Under the pieces are notes generated by a model. That model was given only the letters and a program-made list of their open reading frames with translations, was not told where the DNA came from and did not search any database. DNA of 64,000 bases, taken from assembly GCA_016842065.1 (NCBI GenBank), contig JAEPDS010000006.1, forward strand, positions 117,051 through 181,050, in the 5' to 3' direction. The stretch comes from Candidatus Thiodiazotropha sp. 'RUGA'. Lineage in GTDB: Bacteria; Pseudomonadota; Gammaproteobacteria; Chromatiales; Chromatiaceae. A program made the translations under genes and the position numbers. Every line of letters begins with the position of its first letter. Position 1 is the first letter of the stretch. Below, in pieces: positions 34,981 to 46,003 of this stretch.

Positions 34981-36314
34981 TTCCCGGCCACCTCAGTGAT
35001 GTTGAGACCACAACCACTAGCCAGCTCCACGAAACCGGGAAAAGAGGTGTTTACATTGGCCACATCGGCGATCTCAATGGCACCGCTGGCAACCAATCCG
35101 GCCATCGCAAACGACATGGCAATCCGATGATCACCGTGACTTTCGACCTGACCACCACGAATCGGTCCACCCTTGATGAGGATACCGTCGTGGGTTGGGT
35201 CCGCCTGGACCCCCAGTGAACTCAATCCATCCGCCATGACCTGAATCCGGTCACTCTCCTTGACCCTGAGCTCTTCCGCCCCCTGCAGTCGGGTCTCTCC
35301 CTCCGCACAGGCTGCAGCAACAAAGATCGCGGGGAATTCATCGATTGCCAGCGGCACCAGCTCCTCGGGAATGTCGATCCCTTTCAGTGGACTGGATCGC
35401 ACCACAATGTCGGCGACCGGTTCGCCACCAATTTCCCGCTGATTGAGTAGCTCGATGTCGGCCCCCATCAAGCGCAGAATCGAGATCACACCGTCCCGGG
35501 TTGGATTGATGCCCACATGCTGCAATCTGATCTCGGAACCCTCTGCAATCGCAGCTCCCACCATAAAGAAGGTTGCCGAAGAGATGTCCGCCGGCACATC
35601 GATGTCACAGGCGGTCAGTTTACCTCCCCCCTGAAGGCAGGTTCTGGCGCCATCACGCTGCAAGCGGTAGCCAAAGCCCTGCAACATACGCTCGGTATGA
35701 TCCCGGGTTGGCGCAGGTTCGGTCACGCAGGTTTCACCCTGCGCATAGAGTCCGGCTAACAGCACGGCGGATTTCACCTGCGCACTGGCCATCGGCAACT
35801 GATAGTCGATGCCGTTGAGCTGTTGATTACCCGCCAGCACCAAGGGGGCAGTACCGCCTGGCTGCGAGTCAATTTCCGCGCCCATTTCACTCAATGGGTC
35901 GATTACCCGGCCCATCGGTCGGCCGGAGAGCGAACTGTCACCGGTCAGGGTCACGGCCACACCACTACCGGCCAGCAGACCGCTGAGCAGTCGCATTGAG
36001 GTTCCGGAGTTACCGAGATCCAATGGCGCATCAGGTGTTGTCAGGCCATTCATCCCAACCCCTTTGATCTTGACCCTGCCCGCTTCAGGCCCTTCGATCT
36101 GGACACCCATGGCGCGAAATGCGTTGAGCGTGGCGAGACTGTCTTCCCCTTCAAGAAATCCGTTGACCAGGGTCTCACCCTCAGCCAGTGAACCGAGCAT
36201 TATCGAACGATGGGATATGGATTTGTCACCAGGCACCCGAATCGTGCCGTTCAATACGCCGCCGGGATTCACCTGATAGTGTCGTTTTGTTGTTTGCAAC
36301 TCGGTTGTACTCAT
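34977..36314 (-). CDS. aroA: 3-phosphoshikimate 1-carboxyvinyltransferase (EPSP synthase)
   Basis: 445-residue enzyme of the shikimate pathway, transferring enolpyruvyl from PEP to shikimate-3-phosphate. Motifs include GDKSISHRSIMLGSLAEG near residue 29 and LGNSGTSMRLLSGLLAG near residue 102. Further signatures are EELRVKESDRIQVMADGL and GDHRIAMSFAMAGL. The sequence between Gly and Ala in LLSGLLAG resembles the class II glyphosate-tolerant group, but this needs alignment. It sits between tyrA and cmk and overlaps cmk by four bases. Confidence 0.97.
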   Translation of the reverse strand: MSTTELQTTKRHYQVNPGGVLNGTIRVPGDKSISHRSIMLGSLAEGETLVNGFLEGEDSLATLNAFRAMGVQIEGPEAGRVKIKGVGMNGLTTPDAPLDLGNSGTSMRLLSGLLAGSGVAVTLTGDSSLSGRPMGRVIDPLSEMGAEIDSQPGGTAPLVLAGNQQLNGIDYQLPMASAQVKSAVLLAGLYAQGETCVTEPAPTRDHTERMLQGFGYRLQRDGARTCLQGGGKLTACDIDVPADISSATFFMVGAAIAEGSEIRLQHVGINPTRDGVISILRLMGADIELLNQREIGGEPVADIVVRSSPLKGIDIPEELVPLAIDEFPAIFVAAACAEGETRLQGAEELRVKESDRIQVMADGLSSLGVQADPTHDGILIKGGPIRGGQVESHGDHRIAMSFAMAGLVASGAIEIADVANVNTSFPGFVELASGCGLNITEVAGK

Positions 36315-36350
36315 AATTGTTGGCTAAAAACGGAAACAGAGGATGCTTTT

Positions 36351-37226
36351 TCACTCCGGGTGTTTGACACCATCCACGTAGCGATCCCGAGCCTGCTTGG
36401 CGGACTCGAAAAGATCCAGCAAGCCTTCCGCATCACCCTGCTCCAGTAATGCGGCCAGGTCGTGCAGTTCATCCGCAAAACGGGTCAACATACCGCCCAG
36501 CGCCTGTTGATTGGCAATACAGATATCCCGCCACATCACCGGATTACTCGAGGCAATGCGGGTAAAATCCCGGAATCCTCCGGCAGCAAAGCGGAAGATC
36601 TCGTCATTCTCTTTCATCCGGGAAAGACTATCCACCAGGGCGTAGGCCAGCATATGAGGCAGGTGACTGGTCGCCGCCAACACCTCATCATGGTGTTCCA
36701 CGCTCATACCGGAAACCTCGGCGCCACAATCCCGCCACATCTGTTCAACCCGCTGAAGTGCATCGGGACGGGTCTCGGCAAGCGGGGTCAGAATCACCCG
36801 GCGGTTGCGATAGAGTTCTGCAAATGCCGCCTCGACACCACTGCGCTCTGTGCCCGCAATCGGATGCCCAGGCACCAGAAAGCCCGGCACACCCTGAAAC
36901 ACCACTTTGGCATCCCGCACCACACTGCCTTTGACACTGCCCGCATCGGTAACCACGGCATGCTCTGCCAGTTGCCCTTTCATCTTTTCAAAAGTATCCC
37001 GGATCGCGCCCAAAGGCACCGCAAGCAGTACCATGTCCACACCCTGAACTGCCTGTGCCACATCATGGGTATAGTGATCGATTACTCCCAACTGCCGGGC
37101 TTTCTGCAGATTCGCCTCACCTCTGCCACAGCCGACCACTTCCTTTACCTTACCCTCCTCCCTGAGGGCCATGGCCACCGAACCGCCAATCAGGCCCACT
37201 CCGATGATTGCCAGCTTTTCGATCAT
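36351..37226 (-). CDS. tyrA: Prephenate/arogenate dehydrogenase
   Basis: 291-residue NAD-dependent dehydrogenase of tyrosine synthesis. ATG 37226 gives the nucleotide-binding start MIEKLAIIGVGLIGGSVAMAL and overlaps the hisC stop by four bases; longer frames upstream only read into hisC. VTDAGSVKG, HPIAGTERSGVEAA and AATSHLPHMLAYALV are family signatures. The domain stands alone, not fused to AroA as in some pseudomonads. Confidence 0.95.
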   Translation of the reverse strand: MIEKLAIIGVGLIGGSVAMALREEGKVKEVVGCGRGEANLQKARQLGVIDHYTHDVAQAVQGVDMVLLAVPLGAIRDTFEKMKGQLAEHAVVTDAGSVKGSVVRDAKVVFQGVPGFLVPGHPIAGTERSGVEAAFAELYRNRRVILTPLAETRPDALQRVEQMWRDCGAEVSGMSVEHHDEVLAATSHLPHMLAYALVDSLSRMKENDEIFRFAAGGFRDFTRIASSNPVMWRDICIANQQALGGMLTRFADELHDLAALLEQGDAEGLLDLFESAKQARDRYVDGVKHPE

Positions 37227-38335
37227 CTTGGAAGCACCTCTTTCAATGCTGAGAGGAGGCGTTGATTCTCCTCTTCCAGGCCGATGGAGATACGCAGATG
37301 GTTGGGCATAGCGTAACCGGCCAGCGGACGGGTAATGCAACCCAGCTTCAACAATGCCTGATCGACCGCAGCCGCATCACTGCCAAGATCAAGGGTAATG
37401 AAGTTACCAACGGAAGGAATGTAGTCCAACGACAGCGCTTCAAAACCCTGACAGAGCTGTTTCATCCCGGCCTCATTCAGCGCCACACTTTGTTGAATGA
37501 AGTCATCATCCTCGAGTGCCGCCAGCGCAGCAACCTGCGCCATACTGTTGACATTGAAAGGCTGGCGAACCCGATTCAGAAGATCCGCGATATCCGGATG
37601 CGACAGGGCATAGCCGATCCTCAGCGAGGCCAGACCATAGGCCTTGGAAAAGGTCCGGGTCACGACCAGATTGGAAAACTCATCCAGCCACTGGGAAGCA
37701 TCGGGATATTCAGTGGCCTGAACATATTCGAGATAGGCCTCATCGATAACAACAACGGTGCTATCGGGAACCTGTTGCAGAAAACCGTAGAGCGCACGCT
37801 CTGTCAGCCAGGTACCGGTTGGATTGTTGGGATTGGCAATCCAGACAACCGCTGTCTTGTCACTCAAGCGCTGCAACATGGCATCCAGATGGTGACCATA
37901 ATCTTTGGCCGGCGCCGATACCAGGGTGGCCCCAGCGGCCTGGCTGCTGATTGGATAGACCGCAAAGGCATACTGGGAGAACAGCGACTCTTTACCGGGC
38001 GCCAGAAAAACCCTGGCCACCATATCCAGTACATCATTGGAACCGTTGCCAAGGGTAATGTGTGAAGCATCACACTGATGTTTCTCGGCCAGCCGCTGAT
38101 GTAACTCAAAACCACTACCGTCCGGATAGCGGGAGATCTCCCCCATCGCATCCACCAAAGCCTGGGTTACCCTGGGACTGACACCAAGCGGGTTTTCATT
38201 GGATGCCAGCTTGATCGAGTGGCTGATACCGAGCTCACGTTCCAGTTCAGCGATCGGCTTGCCTGGTACGTAGGGCGTCAATGCCCGAACACCATCGGCA
38301 GCATGTGTTAGGAAAGGAAGGTTTGAACGCTTCAT
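37223..38335 (-). CDS. hisC: Histidinol-phosphate aminotransferase
   Basis: 370-residue PLP enzyme. PLP-lysine Lys231 is in RTFSKAYGLASLRIGY; SNENPLG (45-51), IANPNNPTGT and DEAYLEY are conserved. Placement among aromatic amino-acid genes (pheA-hisC-tyrA) is typical of gammaproteobacteria, where such HisC2 enzymes often also transaminate aromatic keto acids. It could therefore work in histidine synthesis, phenylalanine/tyrosine synthesis or both. Confidence 0.95.
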   Translation of the reverse strand: MKRSNLPFLTHAADGVRALTPYVPGKPIAELERELGISHSIKLASNENPLGVSPRVTQALVDAMGEISRYPDGSGFELHQRLAEKHQCDASHITLGNGSNDVLDMVARVFLAPGKESLFSQYAFAVYPISSQAAGATLVSAPAKDYGHHLDAMLQRLSDKTAVVWIANPNNPTGTWLTERALYGFLQQVPDSTVVVIDEAYLEYVQATEYPDASQWLDEFSNLVVTRTFSKAYGLASLRIGYALSHPDIADLLNRVRQPFNVNSMAQVAALAALEDDDFIQQSVALNEAGMKQLCQGFEALSLDYIPSVGNFITLDLGSDAAAVDQALLKLGCITRPLAGYAMPNHLRISIGLEEENQRLLSALKEVLPR

Positions 38336-38368
38336 CGGCCGTTATTCAAATTTGTGCTATCGGCGGTA

Positions 38369-39454
38369 TTAAAGAACCGCTTTTGGATAGGAGCCCAACA
38401 CTCTGAATTGGGTCGCAGACTGCTCTATTTTATTCAATGCCTGGGAGAGATTGTCATCATCCTTGTGGCCCTCAACATCGATGAAGAAAACATAATCCCA
38501 GCGCCCTCTTCTGGAGGGTCTCGATTCGATGCGGGTCATGCTGATGCCATGCTCCGCGAACGGGCTCAACATCTCATGCAGACCACCCGCCTTATTGTGA
38601 GTAGAGAACAGAATGGTCGTCTTATCCCTGCCGCTGGCAGCCACATCCTGTTTACCGATGACCAGGAACCTTGTGGTATTACCCGGTTCATCCTCGATGT
38701 TGCTTGCCAACTGATTCAATTGATAGATCTCGCCGGCCGCATCTCCGGCAATCGCCGCACTGCCAGGCTGCTGTGAGGCCAGCCCGGTGGCTTCCGCATT
38801 ACTGTTTACCGCGATACGCTCAGCATTTGGCAGATGACGGTCGAGCCAGCCACGACACTGGGCCAACGACTGGGCATGAGAGTAGACCTTTTGTACAGAT
38901 GCAAGCTCCTCCTCTTTACTCAACAGCTGATGGTTGATTCGCAAGGTCACCTCGCCGCAAATCAGCAGTGGTGAATTCAGAAAGCTGTCGAGGGTATGAC
39001 TGATCACACCCTCCGTGGAGTTCTCCACCGGAACAACGCCGTATTGACAGGCTCCTGCTTCCACATCTCGAAAGATATCCCCAATCGAATTCAGCGAATG
39101 GGTTCTTACCGAATGACCGAACTGTTTTAACGCTGCAGCCTGGGTAAAGGTTCCGTCAGGCCCAAGAAATGCCACATTCAGCGGCTTTTCCAGTGCCAGG
39201 CAGGCGGACATGATCTCCCGGAACAGACGCGCAACCTCTTCACTCTCCAAAGGACCCTGGTTTCGCTCCTTGACCTTGCGTAGTACCTCAGCCTCCCGTT
39301 CAGGCCGATAAAACTCCGCCTCAGGATTGGCGCTCAACTTGATGCGTGCCACTTCCTGTGCCGCTTCAGCACGTTCGTTGATCAGTGCTTGCAGCTGTGA
39401 ATCGATCTCATCGATTCGCTGGCGTATGCTCTTCAGCTTGGCATCATCGTTCAT
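38369..39454 (-). CDS. pheA: Bifunctional chorismate mutase / prephenate dehydratase
   Basis: 361-residue enzyme that makes phenylpyruvate from chorismate. Domains: AroQ chorismate mutase (1-90, IRQRIDEIDSQLQALINERAEAA), prephenate dehydratase (about 93-270, VAFLGPDGTFTQAAALKQFG, VPVENSTEGVI) and a C-terminal ACT regulatory domain (about 283-355) with the phenylalanine-binding ESRPSRRGRWDYVFFID. Feedback inhibition by phenylalanine is expected from the ACT domain. It lies 15 bases after serA. Confidence 0.97.
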   Translation of the reverse strand: MNDDAKLKSIRQRIDEIDSQLQALINERAEAAQEVARIKLSANPEAEFYRPEREAEVLRKVKERNQGPLESEEVARLFREIMSACLALEKPLNVAFLGPDGTFTQAAALKQFGHSVRTHSLNSIGDIFRDVEAGACQYGVVPVENSTEGVISHTLDSFLNSPLLICGEVTLRINHQLLSKEEELASVQKVYSHAQSLAQCRGWLDRHLPNAERIAVNSNAEATGLASQQPGSAAIAGDAAGEIYQLNQLASNIEDEPGNTTRFLVIGKQDVAASGRDKTTILFSTHNKAGGLHEMLSPFAEHGISMTRIESRPSRRGRWDYVFFIDVEGHKDDDNLSQALNKIEQSATQFRVLGSYPKAVL

Positions 39455-39469
39455 GCAAAAACCCTGAGG

Positions 39470-40648
39470 TCAGTTGGTGCTGCCGTTCAAGGAGCGGACA
39501 GACAGGACACCTTCGATGGAAGCGAGGGTTTCAATCAGTTGCTCACTCGGTTTCTGATCCACATCCAGCAGGGTCACCGCCACATCGTCGCGGGACTTGT
39601 TCAGCATATCGAGAATGTTCAGTCCCTCATTGGCCAGGTCGGTGGAGATCTGGCCTACCATGTTGGGAACATTACTATTCACGACCGCGATCCGATGACC
39701 ACCGTTTCTTGGCAGATTGATGCTTGGAAAATTGACCGAGTTGGTGATATTGCCATTTTCAAGATAGTCCTTGACCTGGTCTGCCACCATAATCGCACAG
39801 TTGTCTTCCGCCTCCTTGGTCGATGCCCCTAAGTGGGGCAGCGTGATCACCCGGGGGTGCCCCTTGAGCAGATTATTCGGAAAGTCACAAACATAGGCAT
39901 AGAGATGACCGCTATCCAAGGCCTCAACCGCCGCCTGGTCATTGATGATGCCGTTGCGGGCGAAGTTGAGCAGGACGGATCCCGGTTTCATCAGTTTGAG
40001 CCGATCCGCATTGATCATGTCGGCAGTGGCATCGGTGAGCGGCACATGAAAGGTTACGAAGTCGGACTTGGACAACAGATCATCGACGCTGAGCGCCTGC
40101 TCCACCTCGGAGGCCAGTTTCCAGGCACTTTGCACGGTGATGGTCGGGTCATAGCCGATTACATTCATACCCAATGCACGGCAGGCATTAGCCACTTTGA
40201 CACCGATCGCTCCCAATCCGATGACTCCCATGGTACGGCCGGGTAGCTCAAAACCGACGAAATCCTTTTTGCCGGATTCAACCTGTTTGGAAACTTCCGG
40301 GTCGCTGCCATCGAGGTCGGTGGCGAAGCGCCAAGCTTGTCCCAGATTCCTTGCCGCCAGCAGGGCACCAGCCAATACCAGCTCCTTTACCGCATTGGCA
40401 TTGGCACCCGGCGCATTGAAGACAGGAATACCCTTGCTCGTCATGTCACCAACAGGAATGTTGTTGACACCGGCACCTGCACGCCCAACAGCCTGCACTG
40501 TCGGAGGAATCTCCATCTCATGCATCTTGTAGGAGCGCAACAGTATCGCATCCGGGTGACTGACTTCAGAGGCAACTTCATAACTCTCCCGTGGCAGACG
40601 ATCCAAACCGGCCACAGATATATTATTCAGGGTCAAGATTTTATACAT
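39470..40648 (-). CDS. serA: D-3-phosphoglycerate dehydrogenase
   Basis: 392-residue first enzyme of serine synthesis, here placed between serC and pheA. NAD-binding motif GLGAIGVKVANACRALGM lies near residue 144. Catalytic Arg in NFARNGI and His in LPHLGASTKEAEDNCA are present, and a C-terminal ACT domain (about 320-392) suggests serine feedback. The protein is the short type of about 390 residues. Clustering with serC gives both serine-pathway enzymes a common transcript direction. Confidence 0.94.
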   Translation of the reverse strand: MYKILTLNNISVAGLDRLPRESYEVASEVSHPDAILLRSYKMHEMEIPPTVQAVGRAGAGVNNIPVGDMTSKGIPVFNAPGANANAVKELVLAGALLAARNLGQAWRFATDLDGSDPEVSKQVESGKKDFVGFELPGRTMGVIGLGAIGVKVANACRALGMNVIGYDPTITVQSAWKLASEVEQALSVDDLLSKSDFVTFHVPLTDATADMINADRLKLMKPGSVLLNFARNGIINDQAAVEALDSGHLYAYVCDFPNNLLKGHPRVITLPHLGASTKEAEDNCAIMVADQVKDYLENGNITNSVNFPSINLPRNGGHRIAVVNSNVPNMVGQISTDLANEGLNILDMLNKSRDDVAVTLLDVDQKPSEQLIETLASIEGVLSVRSLNGSTN

Positions 40649-40743
40649 ACTGTCTCTCTTGTTTCTGATTCGCTCAGCTCGATTGCCAGCTGGGCTTACG
40701 GGTTACGGATAACACTTGCATGCACACGATGTGTACGGATGGA

Positions 40744-41826
40744 TTAACCGTTCACCCGTTCAAATTCAGCCATATAGTCGATCAATGCCTGCACACCCTC
40801 TTCGGGCATTGCGTTATAGATACTGGCCCGCATACCGCCGACAGAGCGGTGCCCTTTCAAGGTCTTGAGTCCCTCGGCACTGGCGCCTTCAAGAAACTTG
40901 CCATCCAGATCGGCATTCGCCAGCGTGAACGGCACATTCATCCAGGAGCGGCTCTCCGGTGTCACCGGGTTGGCGTAGAAGTCCGAGTTATCGATGGCAC
41001 TGTAGAGCGCCGCCGATTTACGCTGATTCACTTCCGCCATGGCTTCCAGACCACCTCGATCCTGCAGCCATTTGAAGACCAGCCCGGCCAGATACCAGCC
41101 ATAGGTTGGTGGTGTGTTGTACATCGAGCCATTGTCATTGTGGGTAGCGTATTGAAACATCACCGGAGTCTCTTCCGCTGCCTGGCCAATCAGATCCTCA
41201 CGAATGATAACCAGCGTCAATCCGGCCGGACCGATGTTCTTCTGCGCACCCGCATAGATGATCCCGTAGTTGGAAACATCGATCGGTCTGGAGAGAATGG
41301 TTGAGGAAAAATCGGCGATCAACGGTACACCGCCGGTCTCCGGTGTGTAGGGGAACTCGACACCCTGGATGGTCTCATTGGGTGTGTAGTGCACATAGGC
41401 GGCATCACCGCTGAGTTGCAGTTCGGACTGTGCGGGGGTGGTGGTGAACTTGGAATCTTCCGTGCTGGCAGCGATATTCACATCAGCAAAGCGCTTCGCC
41501 TCGGCAATCGCCTTTTTCGACCAGGAGCCGGTATTGAGGTAATCCACTCTGCGCTTTCCGCTGGCCAGATTCATCGGAATCATTGCAAACTGACTGGAGG
41601 CGCCGCCCTGCAGGAACAGCACTTTGTAGTTGTCCGGTACATTCAACAGACTGCGCAGATCCGCCTCGGCCTGTTCAGCGATCGACATGAACTCCTTACC
41701 CCGGTGACTCATCTCCATCACCGACATACCAGCGCCATGCCAATCCAGCATCTCTTCCTGTGCCTGCTGTAAAACCGCTTCCGGCAACATTGCCGGTCCG
41801 GCGCTGAAATTAAAGACTCGTGACAT
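40744..41826 (-). CDS. serC: Phosphoserine aminotransferase
   Basis: 360-residue PLP enzyme converting 3-phosphohydroxypyruvate to phosphoserine. PLP-lysine Lys196 lies in [31 protein letters not shown] and [10 protein letters not shown] are classic N-terminal motifs. GAGG stands before the ATG. A 95-bp gap separates it from serA downstream. Confidence 0.97.
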   Translation of the reverse strand: MSRVFNFSAGPAMLPEAVLQQAQEEMLDWHGAGMSVMEMSHRGKEFMSIAEQAEADLRSLLNVPDNYKVLFLQGGASSQFAMIPMNLASGKRRVDYLNTGSWSKKAIAEAKRFADVNIAASTEDSKFTTTPAQSELQLSGDAAYVHYTPNETIQGVEFPYTPETGGVPLIADFSSTILSRPIDVSNYGIIYAGAQKNIGPAGLTLVIIREDLIGQAAEETPVMFQYATHNDNGSMYNTPPTYGWYLAGLVFKWLQDRGGLEAMAEVNQRKSAALYSAIDNSDFYANPVTPESRSWMNVPFTLANADLDGKFLEGASAEGLKTLKGHRSVGGMRASIYNAMPEEGVQALIDYMAEFERVNG

Positions 41827-41848
41827 CTTTGCCTCTCAAGTTTGCTGT

Positions 41849-41882
41849 GAAGAACAGGCTCAGGAGTGGGACCTCCCAAGCC
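41849..41882 (-). terminator. Probable terminator between gyrA and serC
   Basis: On the minus strand a 10-bp stem with two G-U pairs (GGCTTGGGAG / CTCCTGAGCC) is followed by TGTTCTT, 28 bases after the gyrA stop. It may separate gyrA from the serC cluster. Confidence 0.45.
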
Positions 41883-41909
41883 TTAATTTATGTAAAATGA
41901 AAAATCCGA

Positions 41910-44492
41910 TTACTCGTCCGCGTCCTGGCCAGACTCATCCCCGTCAGCCTCGTCATCGGTTTCACCATCCAGGTTTTCAACCCGCTCGATACCGATCAGT
42001 TTCTCTTCGTTACTGAGCCTGATCATGATCACACCTTGCGTGTTGCGACCCATTTGAGAGACTTCCGCGACCCGGTTGCGAACCAGGGTTCCCCCATCGG
42101 TGATCATCATCACCTCATCCTCATCGGTGACCTGTACCGCACCAACAACATTGCCGTTACGATCCGATGTCTGGATCGAGATAACACCCTGACCACCTCG
42201 ACCGTGTACCGGATACTCCTCGATGGCAGTACGTTTGCCGTAACCATTTTCAGTTACGGTCAGAACGTCACCTTCGGAGGCAACGATCAGCGATACCAGC
42301 TTGTGTTCTGCTTCCAGGCGTATACCGCGCACACCGCAGGCCGTACGCCCCATCGGTCTTACATTGGCCTCAGCGAAACGAACCGCTTTACCGCTGCTGC
42401 TGAACAGCATGATGTCCTGTTCACCATCGGTTACCGAAACCCCGACCAGCTTATCCCCATCTCTCAGATCCACGGCAATGATGCCGTTTGCCCTGGGTCG
42501 GGAGAATGCTTCCAGCGCGGTTTTCTTGACCGTACCGGAACTGGTGGCCATGAAGACATAGCGATCTTCCTGATAGTCTCTTACCGGCAGAATGGCGTTG
42601 ATCTGCTCCTCACTCTCCAGCGGTAACAGATTGACGATCGGCTTACCACGGGCATTGCGGCCTGCCTGGGGCAGTTCGTAGACTTTCAGCCAGTAGACCT
42701 TGCCCATGTTGGAGAAGCAGAGAATGGTATCGTGGGTACTGGCGACAAACAGTTTATCGACAAAATCCTCATCCTTGGTGGCGGTCGCCACTTTACCCTT
42801 GCCGCCCCGCCTCTGAGCCTGATAGGTACTCACCGGTTGGGCCTTGGCATAACCGGCATGAGAGAGCGTTACCACCACATCCTCTTCGGTGATCAGATCC
42901 TCGAGCGTCAGATCCAGACGGGTCTGGATAATCTCAGTGCGACGCTCGTCGCCATACTGTTCGATAATCTCGATCAACTCATCGCGGATCACCTGCATCA
43001 GACGATCGGGATTGCCGAGAATGTCGAGCAGATCGGCGATCTTCTCCAGCAGATCCTCATACTCCTTGATGATCTTGTCCTGTTCGAGACCGGTCAGACG
43101 GTGCAGTCGCAGTTCCAGAATGGCTTGCGCCTGGACTTCTGTCAGACGGTAGCCCGCTTCCGTCAGGCCAAACTCATCGGTTAACTCTTCCGGACGGGTC
43201 GAGGCGGCGCCGGCGCGTTCCAGCATCGCTTCAACAGCACCGGACTGCCAGCATTGAGCCAGCAGCCCCTTTTTCGCCTCTGCCGGGCTGGCTGCCTGCT
43301 TGATCATCTGGATCACTTCATCGATGTTCGCCAACGCCACAGCCAGGCCTTCCAACACATGGGCCCGGTCTCTCGCTTTACGCAGTTCATAGAGCGTTCT
43401 GCGGGTCACCACCTCACGGCGGTGACGGATAAAGAACTCCAGCAGCTGTTTAAGGTTGAGCAGTCTCGGCCGGCCGTCCACCAGGGCAACCATGTTGATG
43501 CCGAAGACACTCTGCATGGCCGTCTGCTGATAGAGGTTGTTGAGCACCACCTCCGCCACTTCACCCCGACGCAGTTCGATGACGATGCGCATGCCGTCCT
43601 TATCGGACTCGTCACGCAGCTCCGTGATCCCCTCGATACGCTTGTCTTTGACCAGCTCGGCGATCTTCTCGATCAGTCGGGCTTTATTGATCTGGTACGG
43701 CAGTTCATTGACGATGATGGTCTGTTTGCCATTACTCTCGTCGGTTTCGATTTCACTGCGGGCCCGCATATAGATGCGTCCACGCCCGGTATGATAGGCC
43801 TCATGGATACCGCTGGCGCCATTGATCAATCCGGCGGTTGGGAAATCCGGGCCTGGCAGATGGTCCATCAGCTGATCGATGGAGATATCGGAATTGTCGA
43901 TCACTGCCACGCAGGCATTGATCACCTCGGTCAGATTGTGCGGCGGGACATTGGTTGCCATGCCGACCGCGATGCCTGCTGAGCCATTCACCAGCAGATT
44001 GGGGATCCGCGCCGGCAGTACCGAAGGTTCATGCTCGGTCTCATCGTAGTTGGCGATGAAATCCACGGTCTCCTTATCGAGATCGTCGAGCATGGTATGG
44101 GCGATACGCGCCATACGGACTTCGGTGTAACGCATGGCAGCCGGAGAATCACCATCCACCGAACCGAAGTTACCCTGCCCGTCGATCAGCATGTAGCGCA
44201 TCGAGAACGGCTGCGCCATACGTACGATGGTGTCGTAGACCGCTGTATCGCCATGGGGGTGATATTTACCGATCACATCACCGACGATACGGGCTGACTT
44301 CTTATAAGGCTTGTTCCAGTCGTTGCCCAACTCATTCATCGCATAGAGCACACGACGATGTACCGGTTTCAGTCCGTCACGGACATCTGGGAGGGCTCTG
44401 CCTACGATCACGCTCATGGCGTAGGCCAGATAGGATTGCTGCATCTCGTCTTCGAGATTGACGGGAAGTACTTCTTTCGCGAATTCTGTCAT
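41910..44492 (-). CDS. gyrA: DNA gyrase subunit A
   Basis: 860-residue topoisomerase II subunit. Catalytic Tyr122 lies in [11 protein letters not shown]. The quinolone-resistance region reads [10 protein letters not shown], with Thr at position 83 (Ser in E. coli) and Asp at 87. The C-terminal wrapping domain keeps the GyrA box QRRGGKGK. The last 20 residues are a strongly acidic tail ([15 protein letters not shown]), as in other gammaproteobacteria. An inverted repeat CATAGT/ACTATG at 44595-44614 lies upstream. Confidence 0.98.
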   Translation of the reverse strand: MTEFAKEVLPVNLEDEMQQSYLAYAMSVIVGRALPDVRDGLKPVHRRVLYAMNELGNDWNKPYKKSARIVGDVIGKYHPHGDTAVYDTIVRMAQPFSMRYMLIDGQGNFGSVDGDSPAAMRYTEVRMARIAHTMLDDLDKETVDFIANYDETEHEPSVLPARIPNLLVNGSAGIAVGMATNVPPHNLTEVINACVAVIDNSDISIDQLMDHLPGPDFPTAGLINGASGIHEAYHTGRGRIYMRARSEIETDESNGKQTIIVNELPYQINKARLIEKIAELVKDKRIEGITELRDESDKDGMRIVIELRRGEVAEVVLNNLYQQTAMQSVFGINMVALVDGRPRLLNLKQLLEFFIRHRREVVTRRTLYELRKARDRAHVLEGLAVALANIDEVIQMIKQAASPAEAKKGLLAQCWQSGAVEAMLERAGAASTRPEELTDEFGLTEAGYRLTEVQAQAILELRLHRLTGLEQDKIIKEYEDLLEKIADLLDILGNPDRLMQVIRDELIEIIEQYGDERRTEIIQTRLDLTLEDLITEEDVVVTLSHAGYAKAQPVSTYQAQRRGGKGKVATATKDEDFVDKLFVASTHDTILCFSNMGKVYWLKVYELPQAGRNARGKPIVNLLPLESEEQINAILPVRDYQEDRYVFMATSSGTVKKTALEAFSRPRANGIIAVDLRDGDKLVGVSVTDGEQDIMLFSSSGKAVRFAEANVRPMGRTACGVRGIRLEAEHKLVSLIVASEGDVLTVTENGYGKRTAIEEYPVHGRGGQGVISIQTSDRNGNVVGAVQVTDEDEVMMITDGGTLVRNRVAEVSQMGRNTQGVIMIRLSNEEKLIGIERVENLDGETDDEADGDESGQDADE

Positions 44493-44657
44493 GAGTTAAG
44501 GCTGGCTTCCTTAATATTGCCCGGCTCGCCGGCAGCCAATTGGCTATTTGCCGTCTGAAAGCTCTGTAGGGCGTCAGAAAAAAGCACAGTGTACCATAGT
44601 CCCCTGATACTATGTTGTATAAAAAACGCCTGAAATCCGTTTTAAGAGCCTCTCAGG

Positions 44658-45722
44658 TCAATTAATCATCAATTTTCGCATCTTTTCTTCATTTGGCGCG
44701 TGAACAACCCCCCTCTCCGTGACAATCGCATCCACCATCCCGGCTGGCGTGACGTCAAACACCGGATTCCACACCTGCACACCGTCCGCGGCGACCCGTT
44801 TACTGCCACAACTTTCGATCTCTGCACCATCCCGCACCTCAATCGGAATCTCGGCGCCGGATGGCAATGACATATCGATGGTCGACGTGGGAGCCACCAC
44901 CATCACTTTCAGCTGGTGATGTTTTGCCGCCACAGCCAGATGATAGGTACCAATCTTGTTCGCCACGTCTCCATTGGCGGCAATCCTGTCGGAGCCGACA
45001 ACCACCCAATCGACCTCCCCCTGCCGCATCAGACTGGCCGCCGCCCCATCGGCAAGCAGGGTCACCGGAATCCTGTCCTGCAGCAGCTCCCAGGCGGTCA
45101 ATCTTGCCCCTTGCAGCCAGGGACGGGTCTCATCCGCATAGACCCCGGCCAGATTGCCCTTTTTGAAGGCTGAGCGAATAACCCCCAGGGCTGTGCCATA
45201 TCCGCCCGTCGCCAAGGCACCCGCATTGCAGTGGGTGATGACTTTGGAGCCTGCAGCGATCAAGTCAGCTCCAAGATCGCCCATTCTTCTGTTGGCCGCG
45301 ATATCCTCCTGGTGGATCGCCTTAGCCTCCGCCAAGAGCTGCTCAGTGGGATCCTCCTGATCAACAAGTGCCCCCATCAAGTGCTCCATTCTCTCGATAG
45401 CCCAAAACAGATTCACCGCTGTCGGTCTGGAGCGGCGCAACAGATCCACTTCAGCGCGAATCCTGGAACGCCATCGATCCGTTTCGGCCTGATAAGCCGC
45501 CCGGGCTGCCAGAACCATTCCGTAGGCGGCTGTGACACCGATTGCCGGAGCACCCCGAACCACCATCTCGGTAATCGCGTTGGCGGTCTCTGTGGCGCTA
45601 TTCAATTCAACAAATGTCACCTGCTGAGGCAGCACCCTCTGGTCCAGCAGAAAGAGTTTGCTTTGATGCCAGACGATGGCGTCATCGGCGGTAACCTGTT
45701 CAGGATCGAATCGTGATTGCAT
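44658..45722 (-). CDS. mtnA: S-methyl-5-thioribose-1-phosphate isomerase
   Basis: 354-residue enzyme of the methionine salvage pathway. Motifs are [17 protein letters not shown], catalytic Cys165 in [19 protein letters not shown], and the conserved acid in [21 protein letters not shown] 45722 is preferred to the TTG two codons upstream. It is divergent from the mtaD-like deaminase gene, which acts on methylthioadenosine, so the intergenic region likely controls both. Confidence 0.95.
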   Translation of the reverse strand: MQSRFDPEQVTADDAIVWHQSKLFLLDQRVLPQQVTFVELNSATETANAITEMVVRGAPAIGVTAAYGMVLAARAAYQAETDRWRSRIRAEVDLLRRSRPTAVNLFWAIERMEHLMGALVDQEDPTEQLLAEAKAIHQEDIAANRRMGDLGADLIAAGSKVITHCNAGALATGGYGTALGVIRSAFKKGNLAGVYADETRPWLQGARLTAWELLQDRIPVTLLADGAAASLMRQGEVDWVVVGSDRIAANGDVANKIGTYHLAVAAKHHQLKVMVVAPTSTIDMSLPSGAEIPIEVRDGAEIESCGSKRVAADGVQVWNPVFDVTPAGMVDAIVTERGVVHAPNEEKMRKLMIN

Positions 45723-45929
45723 GTTCAAACGCTACCTGTCTTTATGTTTTATCAACCCGGCACCTTAATAGGTTAGGCTCAGGGCTTCAAGAATGCCCTT
45801 TATCAAGCGATGACTCGCGGCGTAAGGGCACTCCTGAAGTTTCCCGTAAGGGCCTTTCCTAGGGTGCTATTTGACACTCGGAATTGACCAAATCCACTTT
45901 ACAGGCATTGCAACTTTCCGCTTTAACAT

Positions 45930-45964
45930 GCCATGCTCTGCATGGCCGGAAGGCAACATCCGGC
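45930..45964 (+). promoter_or_regulatory. Two hairpins upstream of the mtaD-like gene
   Basis: GCCATGC-TCT-GCATGGC (45930-45946) overlaps a second possible hairpin GCCGGA/TCCGGC (45945-45964), 40 bases before the start. This could be a leader RNA switch or an operator. It does not match a known SAM or SAH riboswitch as far as I can tell by eye. Confidence 0.35.
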
Positions 45965-46003
45965 TGACAGTTTGAACTCCATTCACAAACATGAAGCGAA
46001 ACA

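Noticed and set aside
45723..46003. SAM or SAH riboswitch before mtaD/mtnA
   Set aside because: Hairpins are present but the conserved cores of known SAM and SAH riboswitches were not recognised.
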